Shown here in pieces: positions 8,893-17,246 of a DNA stretch of 64,000 nucleotides. Source of the DNA: Indiicoccus explosivorum. GTDB lineage: Bacteria; Bacillota; Bacilli; Bacillales_A; Planococcaceae. The notes under the pieces are model-generated. The model was given only the letters and a program-made list of their open reading frames with translations, did not search any database and was not told where the DNA came from. Location: assembly GCF_002167005.1 (NCBI RefSeq), contig NZ_NHTN01000022.1, forward strand, positions 62,001 through 126,000, read 5' to 3'. Position numbers and translations under genes: made by a program. Positions within the stretch are counted from its first letter, which is position 1, and each line of letters opens with the position of its first letter.

Positions 8893-9429
8893 ATGAAAAC
8901 TCATATATTGATCGGTATCCTGCTTTTCCTTACTGCTTGCTCGATGAACAAGGAGGAACTGACCGTCACCGGGGAGATTACAAAAATAAGCGAAGAAGAA
9001 AAGGAAATATGGATCGGCCGCAATCCGTTATATGTAGATGAACCTGAGGAGTTCGAGTTAGGCGAAGTCGTACGGATCACGTACTCGGCACCTGAAACGG
9101 ATACTGATGTATGGGACCAGCCGGAATATGAAGTCATCCATGTCGAGCGGTTGCCGAATGATTTATATACTGATTTGCGGGAAACCGCCTGGGCATACCT
9201 GCCGGGCGATATTAAAGAAGAAATAGCAGCCTCTGCAAGAACGGATGCTCATATAGAAACCGGCATCAGTAACGCCAGCGATCCTTATGCTGAATTGGAT
9301 AGCCTGGAGTATGACAATCAGGAAGTTTGGGAAGTGTTTTATGATTCCCCGAATTTTATCCAACCGTATAAAGTTTTGATAGACCAAGGAAGCTTAGAAG
9401 CTATCGGCCTTCGCCGGCCCGAAAACTAA
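8893..9429 (+). CDS. predicted lipoprotein, DUF3221-like N-terminus
   Basis: This 178-residue protein has a short signal peptide with lipobox LTAC (Cys at about residue 16). The segment after it (TVTGEITKIS...IWIGRNP...GEVVRITY) resembles the small beta-barrel of DUF3221-type Bacillus lipoproteins. The start is preceded by GGAGGAGGATAGG. The remainder is acidic and not recognised. The gene marks the left end of an AT-richer stretch. Confidence 0.65.
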   Translation: MKTHILIGILLFLTACSMNKEELTVTGEITKISEEEKEIWIGRNPLYVDEPEEFELGEVVRITYSAPETDTDVWDQPEYEVIHVERLPNDLYTDLRETAWAYLPGDIKEEIAASARTDAHIETGISNASDPYAELDSLEYDNQEVWEVFYDSPNFIQPYKVLIDQGSLEAIGLRRPEN

Positions 9430-9717
9430 AAATGCAGTTGGCGGGACAAGGAGGGGATTTCCCTGAATAGGTTCTGTTCTCTCTCGCAAAATAGGTAAGT
9501 CACTATCAAAAATGACTTCTAAATCGCAGTTGGATTGAGATTTAAGAACTGATTATCAATCCTATTTACTGGGAATTCACTCCAACCGACAAAGATTATA
9601 ACAAAGTAGACCTGCTGTAAATCACCGTGCAATTTCCAGGCATAATACTTTGGGAAAAGGAAGATGAATTGGCGACCATATAAATTTATCGTCGAATTTT
9701 ACTGGAGAGTTTCATAA
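9430..9717 (+). other. intergenic region with coding-like relic
   Basis: No intact gene was found. One plus-strand frame near 9545-9683 reads NPIYWEFTPTDKDYNKVDLL, a stop, then ITVQFPGIILWEKEDELATI. This is protein-like in composition and keeps one frame on both sides of the stop, which suggests a decayed gene. The parent family is not recognised. Confidence 0.3.
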
Positions 9718-10023
9718 TTATCCCCACCACATAACTGTTACAAAAAATGCCCAAGCCGAGGCACTGGGCGCTACTATAAAAAATATTAACAAATAGAACA
9801 TACGACTTTTTTCAGCGGCGCCTTGTTTCTTGAACAAACGAAGCAGTAAGAAACCCGCTATCAAGTATAAAAAAATGCCGAGCACTGTCATTCCAGTCAG
9901 GTAATAAACAGGATGAATGGGCACGGAGTTTTCACTTAAAAAGTAAGCCGTCTCTTGCCCGAAAAAACATAAAACGGTAGCCAGCAAGAAGACCACAATC
10001 AAGCTGATTTGGTTATTTCTCAT
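9718..10023 (-). CDS. small membrane protein, three helices
   Basis: This 101-residue protein has three hydrophobic segments (about residues 7-27, 41-65 and 75-97) and short charged loops (RLFKKQGAAEKSR). The ATG at 10023 has a GAGAGG site seven bases upstream; a TTG one codon earlier is less likely. No family is recognised. It lies alone between two relic-bearing gaps. Confidence 0.6.
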   Translation of the reverse strand: MRNNQISLIVVFLLATVLCFFGQETAYFLSENSVPIHPVYYLTGMTVLGIFLYLIAGFLLLRLFKKQGAAEKSRMFYLLIFFIVAPSASAWAFFVTVMWWG

Positions 10024-10322
10024 CAAAGAACCTCTCTCTTATATTAAGTAATCAAGCTTTTTTAGTGACTATGTTAAGCAATTCTATTGGATAAAGGGAT
10101 AAAATGTATCCCTAAACTTTATCGCGCTCCGATTACGTAAGGATTCATTAATCTGTTCTCCATAAAATTTTCCTACTTCAATTCACTCCGTTTATCACTT
10201 GGTGAAATTGTATATATCCCATATCTAAACAATGCAATATGCAAGTGGCACATCAACGGTTCGTTTGAACTTCTGACTAACTTAAATGTAACTCAATTAC
10301 GCTCAAGTTACTCCAGCTCCAA
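10024..10322 (-). other. intergenic region with coding-like relic
   Basis: No intact gene was seen. On the minus strand one frame (about 10112-10230) reads ALFRYGIYTISPSDKRSELK, a TAG, then ENFMENRLMNPYVIGAR. The block resembles the end of a PH-like membrane-protein domain (YGIYTISPxD), but it lacks a start and is interrupted, so it appears to be a decayed gene remnant. Confidence 0.3.
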
Positions 10323-10658
10323 TTAATCCAGCTCTTGGACCCCTTTACCTACTACACTCCTTTTGGCCAGATCAATAAATACAACCAGATTTCCAGTTGT
10401 AGCGGTGGCTGTGTTATTGAATACAACCAAATAAATCTCTTCTTCATCATAGTTAGAGTCGATTTTGGATTGGATTTCAGGAGATACCGCTTTTTTAATT
10501 ACTACAGAATCTTTAGGACTCGTTGGAATAAGCTCTTGCTCCTTGTCAGAAAGACTATTGAACGCAATCATTTCAATTGGCAGTTCTTTTTCAGCAGACA
10601 TAGGAGAACATGCTGTTAACATGGCAAGAAAAAAATTGAAAACTATTATTTTCCTCAT
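10323..10658 (-). CDS. small predicted lipoprotein
   Basis: This 111-residue protein has a signal peptide with lipobox LTAC (MRKIIVFNFFLAMLTAC). The start at 10658 follows GGAGAGGATTTCT. The mature portion is acidic, ends with a beta-rich segment and has no recognised domain. It lies 68 bases downstream of the anti-sigma gene in the same direction and could be part of that transcript. Confidence 0.6.
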   Translation of the reverse strand: MRKIIVFNFFLAMLTACSPMSAEKELPIEMIAFNSLSDKEQELIPTSPKDSVVIKKAVSPEIQSKIDSNYDEEEIYLVVFNNTATATTGNLVVFIDLAKRSVVGKGVQELD

Positions 10659-10726
10659 AGAAATCCTCTCCATAGCTTTAAGCAGGAATTATTTGAAGTG
10701 GAATTTATCCAAAGGTTCGATGCCGT

Positions 10727-11788
10727 TTACTTGCCACTTAAATTTTTTACCTCTATCGCTGCTGTTTGTGGAGGACTAGAATATATGAACGCCGGACTGT
10801 GCTTAACGTGGATTTGTTGCCCCCCTTCCAGCTTGGAAATCGTCGAGTGATCTATCTCCTCCAAGGTGAAAACGATTCCATCCCCTTTATATTTTCCCCA
10901 TAACTCTTCCCAAGATAGTTGTAACTCCTCTTCACTTAAACCGGGAACGACCCAGACTGATGAATCGGATACAGAAAGTACATGTCCCGTTGTTTCAGTG
11001 TTAGTTCCCTTCTTTTCTTCCATTTCACTTAGTTTATTTTCAATGAGACGGGAAATGTCCATTCCCTCACCGAAAGACAGTCCTACTGCACCGTCCGAAT
11101 TACTGATCGTGATGGTTCCCCGAAAGTCATTGGGGTCATCCGTGCCCAGGTAAAAGATTCCACCGCCTGCGCCTAAATTGACATCTTCACCTTGCTTCTC
11201 TGCCTTACTATAAGTCATATCCAAACTTGCATAGTAGTAATTTTCTTCTCCAATTTCAACAGGTGTTACCCACCCGGTACCATTGACACCGACTGATTGG
11301 TGTCCCATTTGAATTTTGCCTTCCATTGAAATGTCTGCAGAATCTTCTTTAATGGTTACATTTAGACTAATGGATGTGTTTTTGCGAGTCAGCTCAATCC
11401 CGTTCAGGTTCAAAACCTTCTCTATATCAGTATCAGGCGCAGATGGTGAGCTTCCGGGAAGTACAAATGGAACATTCGGATCAAGAGGTCCCTTGAGTTG
11501 GATTATATGCTTATTAAGCGAATCGGCGGGTCCGTCAGAGTGGAAAATTCCTTCCTTCGAATTTCTTTCTTCGTCAACTTTTATCTCTTGGCTGAACAAG
11601 TAGCCAGTAAAGCTGACGAAACAAAAAATGAATACTGCTGTAAGGACACGATGAAACCCTTCATTTTTGGGACTCTGTTCTTTTCTAATCTGTCGGAACA
11701 CTTTTCTTTTTTGTTCTTCGTTAAATCGCTTTTCACGGAATATGGTCTTATTTGCTGTCTTTCGCAACTTCTCCAGTTTATCCTCCAT
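10727..11788 (-). CDS. probable anti-sigma factor, single-pass membrane protein
   Basis: This 353-residue protein has a basic cytoplasmic N-terminus of about 46 residues, one transmembrane helix (about 47-66, VLTAVFIFCFVSFTGYLF) and a long extracellular domain. That topology, and a start codon sharing one base with the sigma factor stop (TGATG), mark it as the cognate anti-sigma factor. No zinc-binding HxxxCxxC motif is present, so it is not of the ZAS type. The extracellular domain is beta-rich and may sense envelope conditions. The family assignment is tentative. Confidence 0.7.
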   Translation of the reverse strand: MEDKLEKLRKTANKTIFREKRFNEEQKRKVFRQIRKEQSPKNEGFHRVLTAVFIFCFVSFTGYLFSQEIKVDEERNSKEGIFHSDGPADSLNKHIIQLKGPLDPNVPFVLPGSSPSAPDTDIEKVLNLNGIELTRKNTSISLNVTIKEDSADISMEGKIQMGHQSVGVNGTGWVTPVEIGEENYYYASLDMTYSKAEKQGEDVNLGAGGGIFYLGTDDPNDFRGTITISNSDGAVGLSFGEGMDISRLIENKLSEMEEKKGTNTETTGHVLSVSDSSVWVVPGLSEEELQLSWEELWGKYKGDGIVFTLEEIDHSTISKLEGGQQIHVKHSPAFIYSSPPQTAAIEVKNLSGK

Positions 11789-12336
11789 CAGAACCCCCTC
11801 CCTTCCAGTATCGTCTTCAGTCTATTTTTCCCCCGGCGCATCCTGGTTTTGATGGTATTCTCTTGAAGACTCAATAATTGGCTGATCTCAGGAATTGTTA
11901 AGTTCTGATAATAGTACAAGAGCAAAACTTCTCTGTATTTTACAGGCAGCTTGAAAATGTGCCCCAGTAATGCCTCTTCCTCACTTCTGCTGACAGCAAG
12001 CTGTTCAGGAGAAGGAGTTTCAGAACGGGAAAGATTGAAAAATCGGGTTCCCATGACCACTCTTTTCTGCCAAGAGCTTTTCAGGATATCTTTACATCGG
12101 TTGATCGTTATGCGATAAATCCATGCTTTGAATGACTTGATTTCCGAATATGTGTGACGCTGCTGAAATACTGTGACAAACACTTCCTGTACCACGTCCT
12201 GAGCCATTTCCCAATCTTTTAAATAAGTAAAAGCAAGTCTAGTCAGCGATTCTCCGTAGTCATCCATTACGACTTCCAGCCATTCTTCAGCACTTTTACT
12301 GTCCGAAATGTTTTCAGTTCTGTCGGGTATATCCAT
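11788..12336 (-). CDS. ECF RNA polymerase sigma factor
   Basis: This 182-residue protein has sigma-70 region 2 (LAFTYLKDWEMAQDVVQEVFVTVFQQ) and region 4 (LPVKYREVLLLYYYQNLTIPEISQLL...TRMRRGKNRLK), the two-domain layout of ECF sigma factors. The start at 12336 follows GGAGGGGAAGG. An ECF-type promoter upstream suggests that it directs its own transcription. It is coupled to the membrane anti-sigma factor downstream. Confidence 0.9.
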   Translation of the reverse strand: MDIPDRTENISDSKSAEEWLEVVMDDYGESLTRLAFTYLKDWEMAQDVVQEVFVTVFQQRHTYSEIKSFKAWIYRITINRCKDILKSSWQKRVVMGTRFFNLSRSETPSPEQLAVSRSEEEALLGHIFKLPVKYREVLLLYYYQNLTIPEISQLLSLQENTIKTRMRRGKNRLKTILEGRGF

Positions 12337-12378
12337 CCTTCCCCTCCTTTCTCCGGGCACGAGTTATAGTATCGCTAA

Positions 12379-12405
12379 GACGAATCGGAAGCATTATTAG
12401 TTTCA
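12379..12405 (-). promoter_or_regulatory. ECF-type autoregulatory promoter
   Basis: On the minus strand TGAAAC (12405-12400) and CGTC (12382-12379) are separated by 17 bases. This matches the -35/-10 pattern of Bacillus SigM/SigW/SigX-type promoters and lies about 43 bases upstream of the sigma factor start. Confidence 0.65.
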
Positions 12406-12409
12406 GTTT

Positions 12410-12960
12410 GATATGAATAAAAAATAGCCATATAAGAATTCCCGTTTATTTGTAACTGGTTCCGTTTCCTCTCGCAAACTGAGTATATTTAAATGGTTAA
12501 TTTTATTTTTAATTAGTATGATTTCAGATAGACCTGATTGGAAACCTACTGCTTTAGCAATAAGAGTGTCAGGAACCATAACCTGCACAAAAGGCGCCGA
12601 TTTCAGCACATTCATTTTCTTTTTCTAACCATTCTTTAAATTGCTGTTAATAGACGTATAAACTTTCTTCTAATGCTGTCATTTGGTTTTCCATTCCAGT
12701 TCTTTTGAATTTTGCTATACCTCTTATACTGTTCGAACGATATTTCTTAAGTTAATTCAATTCCATTTCCGACATTCCTGCATCCTCAAGGACCTCTTCT
12801 CTCTTGTATTTCCCATTTTTGTCCGATTTTTCATATAATTCAACCTTCCTATGGTAAAATGAAATTGACTCATCAAAATTGGCACCGGTAAACTGAGTAA
12901 GTATAAAAATGACACGGTTTAGTAATACCTTTCCTCTTTTGTGTTAAGACTGCATACTCA
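12410..12960 (-). pseudogene. decayed gene remnant(s)
   Basis: This AT-rich stretch holds no intact gene. On the minus strand three protein-like blocks lie in order but in different frames: VLLNRVIFILTQFTGANFDE...MSEMELN (about 12943-12757), MENQMTALEESLYVY (about 12695-12648), and QFKEWLEKENECAEIGAFCAGYGS (about 12645-12571). A further frame to 12403 runs AKAVGFQSGLSEIILIKNKI. Stops and frame changes separate the blocks and the first has no start codon, so I read this as a degraded gene or genes of unknown family. Confidence 0.4.
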
Positions 12961-13095
12961 CTTTAAATCTTAGGAACAGTAAAAATACACTTAGTTTTAC
13001 CCAGATTTAAATAACGTGTTATTACTTTTCGTCAGCCGATCGCTAGTACCTTATATAAAGAATTGAAGATGGTTCAAATGAATGGGAGGGAGTAA

Positions 13096-13368
13096 ATAAG
13101 GACCAGATTCCGTAATTTGCTATTCAAGTTTTTAGGCACACTATTCAGAAGATGGGAATTGGTGTTTTCCAGTACGGACGTGCAGCAGAATTTTGAGATG
13201 ATTGAAAAGCTTAAAACAAGCGGGGTAGATTACCGCATAAAAATCTTAAACTTCGGCGGGGGTGTTGGAGGAGCTGAAGGCTATAATACCGTCTATCATA
13301 TATACGTTCGTAAAGGTGAAGGAATTCAAGCAAGCAATTCCATTCACCACTCTCGGAAGAGCCGTTAG
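13096..13368 (+). CDS. DUF2007-like small protein, doubtful start codon
   Basis: The frame encodes about 90 residues with the pattern of the DUF2007 'signal transducing' family: a ferredoxin-like core beginning ELVFSSTDVQQNFEMIEKL and ending YHIYVRKGEGIQASNSIH. The best ribosome site (GGGAGGGAG at 13084-13092) precedes an in-frame ATA at 13096, where related proteins would have ATG. The next start-like codon is TTG at 13117, without good spacing. It may use a rare start or be inactivated by one substitution. Confidence 0.5.
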   Translation: MRTRFRNLLFKFLGTLFRRWELVFSSTDVQQNFEMIEKLKTSGVDYRIKILNFGGGVGGAEGYNTVYHIYVRKGEGIQASNSIHHSRKSR

Positions 13369-13396
13369 TTTCCTCATCTTATTCCACAAAAACGCC

Positions 13397-13424
13397 ACCT
13401 TTCTTTTAGTATTTAAAGAAAGGT
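13397..13424. terminator. hairpin, possible bidirectional terminator
   Basis: ACCTTTCTTT (13397-13406) pairs with AAAGAAAGGT (13415-13424). It lies between the convergent DUF2007-like gene and the sortase gene and could end both transcripts. Confidence 0.5.
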
Positions 13425-13497
13425 AGCGCACCCTGAGAGGACATTGAAATATTCTGTTCAGTTTCCTAACTTGATGGCTATCGGACGGCTTCTTCAA

Positions 13498-14136
13498 TCA
13501 TTTCATTAACTCCGCCGTGACGACAAGCCGGTCTTCGTAATTGCCCGTCTCTTCAACAAAATCCCCCGTGCAGGTGATCAATATCAGCTGACTGCTGAAT
13601 GCGTAATCAAAAATCCTGTCAACCGGAGAGCCGGATGTCTTGTATTGTTCGACGGAAGTAACCCGGTAGGTCAGCTGTTTCCCGTCTTTTCCTTCAATCA
13701 CAATTTCATCATCCGGCACAAGGTCCGGCAGCTGATAGAAGACGGCGGGACCGGTACCGGAATCGACATGGCCGGCCATGATCGCATTTCCCCGTTCTCC
13801 GGGCCGGGCGCCAGAAGTCAGCCAGCCGACTTCATCCGTGTTTACCGGCACATCCATCTGGCCATTCGGCAGCACACCGACATCAATGATGTTGGCGTCG
13901 ATACCGATTGCGCTGATCCGGATCCGCTCCGCATCCAGCACCGTCCTTTCCTCTTTGATCACCCTTCCTTCAGCTGATGGTGCCGGCTCTTCCTTCAGCC
14001 GGGCAGGTCGCGGCGCATCATCCGATTTCGATGGTTCCGTACTCTTTTCGACTTCCGCTGCGGCAATCTCCGGTCCGGCTTCTGAAGCGCAGCCGGCCAA
14101 GAGGAAAATCGCCAGAGTCATCGTCAGCAGCTTCAT
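13498..14136 (-). CDS. class F sortase
   Basis: This 212-residue membrane-attached transpeptidase carries the sortase catalytic set: His123 in AGHVDS, Cys189 in ITCTGD and Arg203 in EDRLVV. The N-terminus has a signal sequence with a lipobox-like LAGC (Cys16), so it may be a lipoprotein, which is unusual for a sortase. It lies immediately downstream of the gene for a surface protein with an MPKTG sorting-type signal, its likely substrate. The start follows AGAAGGGAGG. Confidence 0.85.
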   Translation of the reverse strand: MKLLTMTLAIFLLAGCASEAGPEIAAAEVEKSTEPSKSDDAPRPARLKEEPAPSAEGRVIKEERTVLDAERIRISAIGIDANIIDVGVLPNGQMDVPVNTDEVGWLTSGARPGERGNAIMAGHVDSGTGPAVFYQLPDLVPDDEIVIEGKDGKQLTYRVTSVEQYKTSGSPVDRIFDYAFSSQLILITCTGDFVEETGNYEDRLVVTAELMK

Positions 14137-14154
14137 CTTAACCGGCCTCCCTTC

Positions 14155-15510
14155 TTACCCTTCGTTTTTCGCTTCGCGGCGTCTAACGGCCAGCAGGCTC
14201 ACCGCACCAAGCGCCATCAGGCTGACAGCGATTTCTGCCGCATAGTCTCCTTCATCGGCCATTCCGCCCATGCCGGTTTTCGGCATTTCTGTCGGCATTT
14301 CCGCTTCGAATTTTTCCGGAAACTGATCGACGATCGCGCTGGAAAGGACAGTGCCAACACCGAACATATGCGCGTAGGCTTCCCGGATCGCCGAGTAAGC
14401 AGCAGCATAATCCTTTTCAGTGTAGCTGTTGAACGCGGTTAGCAGTTCTTCGACGTGCATGTCAAGGGCCGCTTCCACATCTTCCGCTTTCAGCCGTCCG
14501 TCTGTCGCGGCTTCGAGGAATGCCGCCTGTTCCGCTTTATATTCCTCAAGCGCCGCAATTGCCGCTTCTTTCGCCGCTTCATCACCGGCGGCAGTTGCCG
14601 TTACATAATCGACGAAGTAACCGATATGGCTGCTCCAGATATCCTTGAACTGCTGGGCTGCTTCCTCGCCATAAACCGAACCGATGGCGGCGGACAGGTC
14701 ATCCGTATTCGCAGTCAGTGCCGCGGCTGCAGCTTCGAAGTCGGGCGCTCCGTCGATCCCCTTCTGCATGGCGGAAATTGCCAGCGCCGCATGCTCAGAC
14801 AGGAGATAATTCAAGTCCGCGCGGAGATCGGCTGCCAGTGTGTCCACGCTGGTATTCCCGAATTTTTCAGGGAACTGGTCCGTAATCGCCCAGGCAAGCC
14901 CTTTGCCGAATCCAAACATATGATGCAGCGAGTGACGCAGGTTCTCATACGTCTTATCGAAGTCTTCCATCGTATAATTCTCAAACGCCCAAATGAGCTG
15001 GTCGATATGCATCTGAAGCCCTTCTTCAAGTTCAGATGCTTTCAGCCGGCCTTCTGTCGCCGTTTCAAGGAACGCTGCCTGCTCCGCTTTGTATTCTGCG
15101 AGATTCGCCAGCGCCGCTTCTTTCGCCGCCTCGTCACCGGCCGCGGAAGCTGTCACATAATCCACGAAATAGCCGATGTGACTGCTCCAGATTTCCTTGA
15201 ATTGCTGGCCGGCCTCTTCCCCATAGACGGAAGCGACAGCAGCCGACAAATCATCCGTATTCGCTTGGAGTGCGGCTGCCGATTCTTCGAAATCTGCTGC
15301 GCCGTCGATTCCTTTCTGCATCGTGATGACCGCGAGGTAAGCATGTTCCGACAGTAACGCGTCAAGTGCCGCACGCAGGTCCGACGCCGGTGTCGAGACA
15401 GCCGGTGTTTCATGCTTCTCCCCGTTATGCGCGCTAACAGTCAGCGCCGCACCTGACATGAGCAAAGAAAAACTGAGCGGCATGGCAACAAATGTCTTTT
15501 TCCAATTCAT
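14155..15510 (-). CDS. surface protein with two His-rich helical repeats and an MPKTG anchor
   Basis: This 451-residue protein has a signal peptide (about residues 1-27), two homologous domains (about 44-217 and 228-401, offset 184 residues), the motif MPKTG (409-413), a hydrophobic segment (424-442) and a basic tail. That is the layout of a sortase-anchored wall protein. Each domain keeps His in SEHA, SSHIGYF, a MH motif and HMF, which suggests metal binding. Similar proteins are often labelled 'copper amine oxidase', a name not supported by the sequence. The start at 15510 follows AAAGGAGAG. It lies between the sortase gene and an ECF/RskA pair. Confidence 0.8.
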   Translation of the reverse strand: MNWKKTFVAMPLSFSLLMSGAALTVSAHNGEKHETPAVSTPASDLRAALDALLSEHAYLAVITMQKGIDGAADFEESAAALQANTDDLSAAVASVYGEEAGQQFKEIWSSHIGYFVDYVTASAAGDEAAKEAALANLAEYKAEQAAFLETATEGRLKASELEEGLQMHIDQLIWAFENYTMEDFDKTYENLRHSLHHMFGFGKGLAWAITDQFPEKFGNTSVDTLAADLRADLNYLLSEHAALAISAMQKGIDGAPDFEAAAAALTANTDDLSAAIGSVYGEEAAQQFKDIWSSHIGYFVDYVTATAAGDEAAKEAAIAALEEYKAEQAAFLEAATDGRLKAEDVEAALDMHVEELLTAFNSYTEKDYAAAYSAIREAYAHMFGVGTVLSSAIVDQFPEKFEAEMPTEMPKTGMGGMADEGDYAAEIAVSLMALGAVSLLAVRRREAKNEG

Positions 15511-15642
15511 TGTGAATCTCTCCTTTTCGTCTGTTGTAATTGACTTCATAGATGAAACGGAGAGGGTTCCATTTTAGATCACAAATTTCTAAAAAAACAA
15601 AAAAACTTTTGTCTGCCAATCAGCCCCTTTCTGAAAATCGGT

Positions 15643-15687
15643 GAAAAAATCCGCCGTTCCGCCTGATGATCAGGGGAACAGCGGATT
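15643..15687 (-). terminator. terminator after the RskA-like gene
   Basis: AATCCGC-GTTCC (15648-15660) pairs with GGAAC-GCGGATT (15674-15687), each arm with one extra base, followed on the minus strand by a T-tract. Confidence 0.65.
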
Positions 15688-15692
15688 CTCTT

Positions 15693-16415
15693 TTAAAGCG
15701 GTGCGCTCAGGACGACTTCCCCTTCCGGAAGTTCATTGCCATAGCGCGGTTCCAGTGTGATCGCGACCGTATCCCAGCTGTCGAGGTTTTCACCGAATGT
15801 GAAATATGCGGTGCTTTCCCCGCCTTCCGCCGGAGAAAGGTAACCGGCAGGCATCGGATCGCCGTCAGCAATCAGCCAGACCTGGTACACTTGCTCCCCG
15901 CTGAGCGATTCGAGTTCTGATGTCTCTACGGCCAGTGTCAGTTCCCCATCCTCGCCTTCGATGATGGAGGCTTCTCCTGCTCCATTGAAGGCGCCGGCCG
16001 GCTCAAGAGCCACCGAACGGATTTCTTCTTCCTGCACGGCTTCTCCTCCGTTAAGCGCGAGGAAAGCGTAGCCATTACCGAGGAGCGACAGGACGAGCGC
16101 GGCTGCCAGACCGTATTTCGTCCAGCTGCGCTGAACTGGCCTTTCTGTCGTTCCGTCCTGCCTGTTCAGCACAATCGTCTCTTCTGGAGTCGTCCCTGTT
16201 TCATCTTCATCAGCGAACACAGCTGACAGAATCCGCCCTTTCATCTCGGCCGGCGGCGCCGTCATTTCCGCTAAATATGGAAGATCCCCTGTCATTTCAA
16301 TCACTTCCCGGCAGTCTGCGCATGCAAGCAGATGCGCTTCGAATTTGTCTCTCTCTTCAGGAGCCATTGATCCTTCCAAATAATCAACAAGCAGTTCACA
16401 GTCCTGATTCTTCAT
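15693..16415 (-). CDS. RskA-type anti-sigma factor with zinc-finger motif
   Basis: This 240-residue protein has an N-terminal anti-sigma domain with His28-x3-Cys32-x2-Cys35 (EAHLLACADC), a transmembrane helix near residues 105-125, and an extracellular RskA domain (VYQVWLIADGDPMPAGYL...ITLEPRYGNELPEG). It should hold the sigma factor encoded upstream and release it on an envelope signal. Its start lies 20 bases inside the sigma gene, showing tight coupling. Confidence 0.9.
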   Translation of the reverse strand: MKNQDCELLVDYLEGSMAPEERDKFEAHLLACADCREVIEMTGDLPYLAEMTAPPAEMKGRILSAVFADEDETGTTPEETIVLNRQDGTTERPVQRSWTKYGLAAALVLSLLGNGYAFLALNGGEAVQEEEIRSVALEPAGAFNGAGEASIIEGEDGELTLAVETSELESLSGEQVYQVWLIADGDPMPAGYLSPAEGGESTAYFTFGENLDSWDTVAITLEPRYGNELPEGEVVLSAPL

Positions 16416-16974
16416 GTGCAGCCCCCCTTTCCTGCAGATGGTGAAGGGACTTTTTCAATTTCCCCAGCGCGAGCCGTATTCTGCTTTTCACCGTACCGAG
16501 CGGAACACCGCTCATTTCCGCTATCGTCTCATGGGTGTATCCTTTAAAATAGAACAGTTGGATCATTTCCCGCTGCTCAGCCGACAGCTTCAAGACGGCC
16601 GCTTCGATCTGCTTTCTCTTTTCTTGCCATTCCACTTCTTCGATTACCGACGCATCTCCGTTTACAAGTTCCCCGGCTTCCTCAAGCGGCACGGCAGCCT
16701 GTTTCCGCTTCCGGAGTAAATCAAGGGCTGTATTCCGAGTCATCGTGAACAGCCACGAAGAAAACGTTCCTTTTCCTTCGTCAAAAACGCCGGTTCCCTT
16801 CCATAACTTAATAAAGACTTCCTGCAAGGCTTCTTCGGCCAGCTCACGGTCTGCTGTCATTTTCACTAAAAATGAAAACAGAATCCTTTCGTATCGGTCA
16901 TACAACTGCTCAAGCGCTGCCCGGTCCCTTGCCTGAATCTGTGAATAAAGCTGAGTATCCGAAATTTTCTCCAT
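16396..16974 (-). CDS. ECF sigma factor, SigK-like
   Basis: This 192-residue sigma factor has region 2 (LYDRYERILFSFLVKMTADRELAEEALQEVFIKLW) and region 4 (LSAEQREMIQLFYFKGYTHETIAEMSGVPLGTVKSRIRLAL). It starts behind GAAGGGGACGTGCA and overlaps the RskA-type anti-sigma gene by 20 bases. The downstream surface protein and sortase are likely targets. A motif GAACC-N4/5-CGTTT occurs upstream of both this gene and the surface-protein gene. Confidence 0.9.
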   Translation of the reverse strand: MEKISDTQLYSQIQARDRAALEQLYDRYERILFSFLVKMTADRELAEEALQEVFIKLWKGTGVFDEGKGTFSSWLFTMTRNTALDLLRKRKQAAVPLEEAGELVNGDASVIEEVEWQEKRKQIEAAVLKLSAEQREMIQLFYFKGYTHETIAEMSGVPLGTVKSRIRLALGKLKKSLHHLQERGAAHEESGL

Positions 16975-17167
16975 TGCACGTCCCCTTCTCAGATTCGTCT
17001 GCTTCTGCCTTAACTAAACGAAGCGGTTCAGTATTTAGATTACTTGTAACCTTCGGGGTTGAACAGCTTTTTCTATGTAGCAAGGGAGAGACGATGCTTC
17101 TATTCCGTTTTTAAAGGGAAAAGCAGAATAGATAATTGCTGCTGGAATTATTTTTTTGCCAGAAAGA

Positions 17168-17200
17168 AAAACGAGCAACCTTAAATACTGTGCTCGTTTT
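17168..17200. terminator. hairpin terminator, probably 3' end of the toxin mRNA
   Basis: Arms AAAACGAGCA and TGCTCGTTTT enclose a 13-base loop. On the minus strand the hairpin is followed by TTTTTCTTT, making it the likely end of the toxin transcript that begins near 17560. Confidence 0.55.
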
Positions 17201-17246
17201 CTAATTTTGTATATTTAAAAATCTAGAGACTTCCTACTTAGACCAT

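Noticed and set aside
12403-12615. Minus-strand 70-codon open frame.
   Set aside because: No ribosome site and no family; treated as part of the decayed stretch.
14455-15357. Plus-strand open frame opposite the repeat surface protein.
   Set aside because: A repeat-containing mirror of the duplicated surface protein gene, with no independent support.
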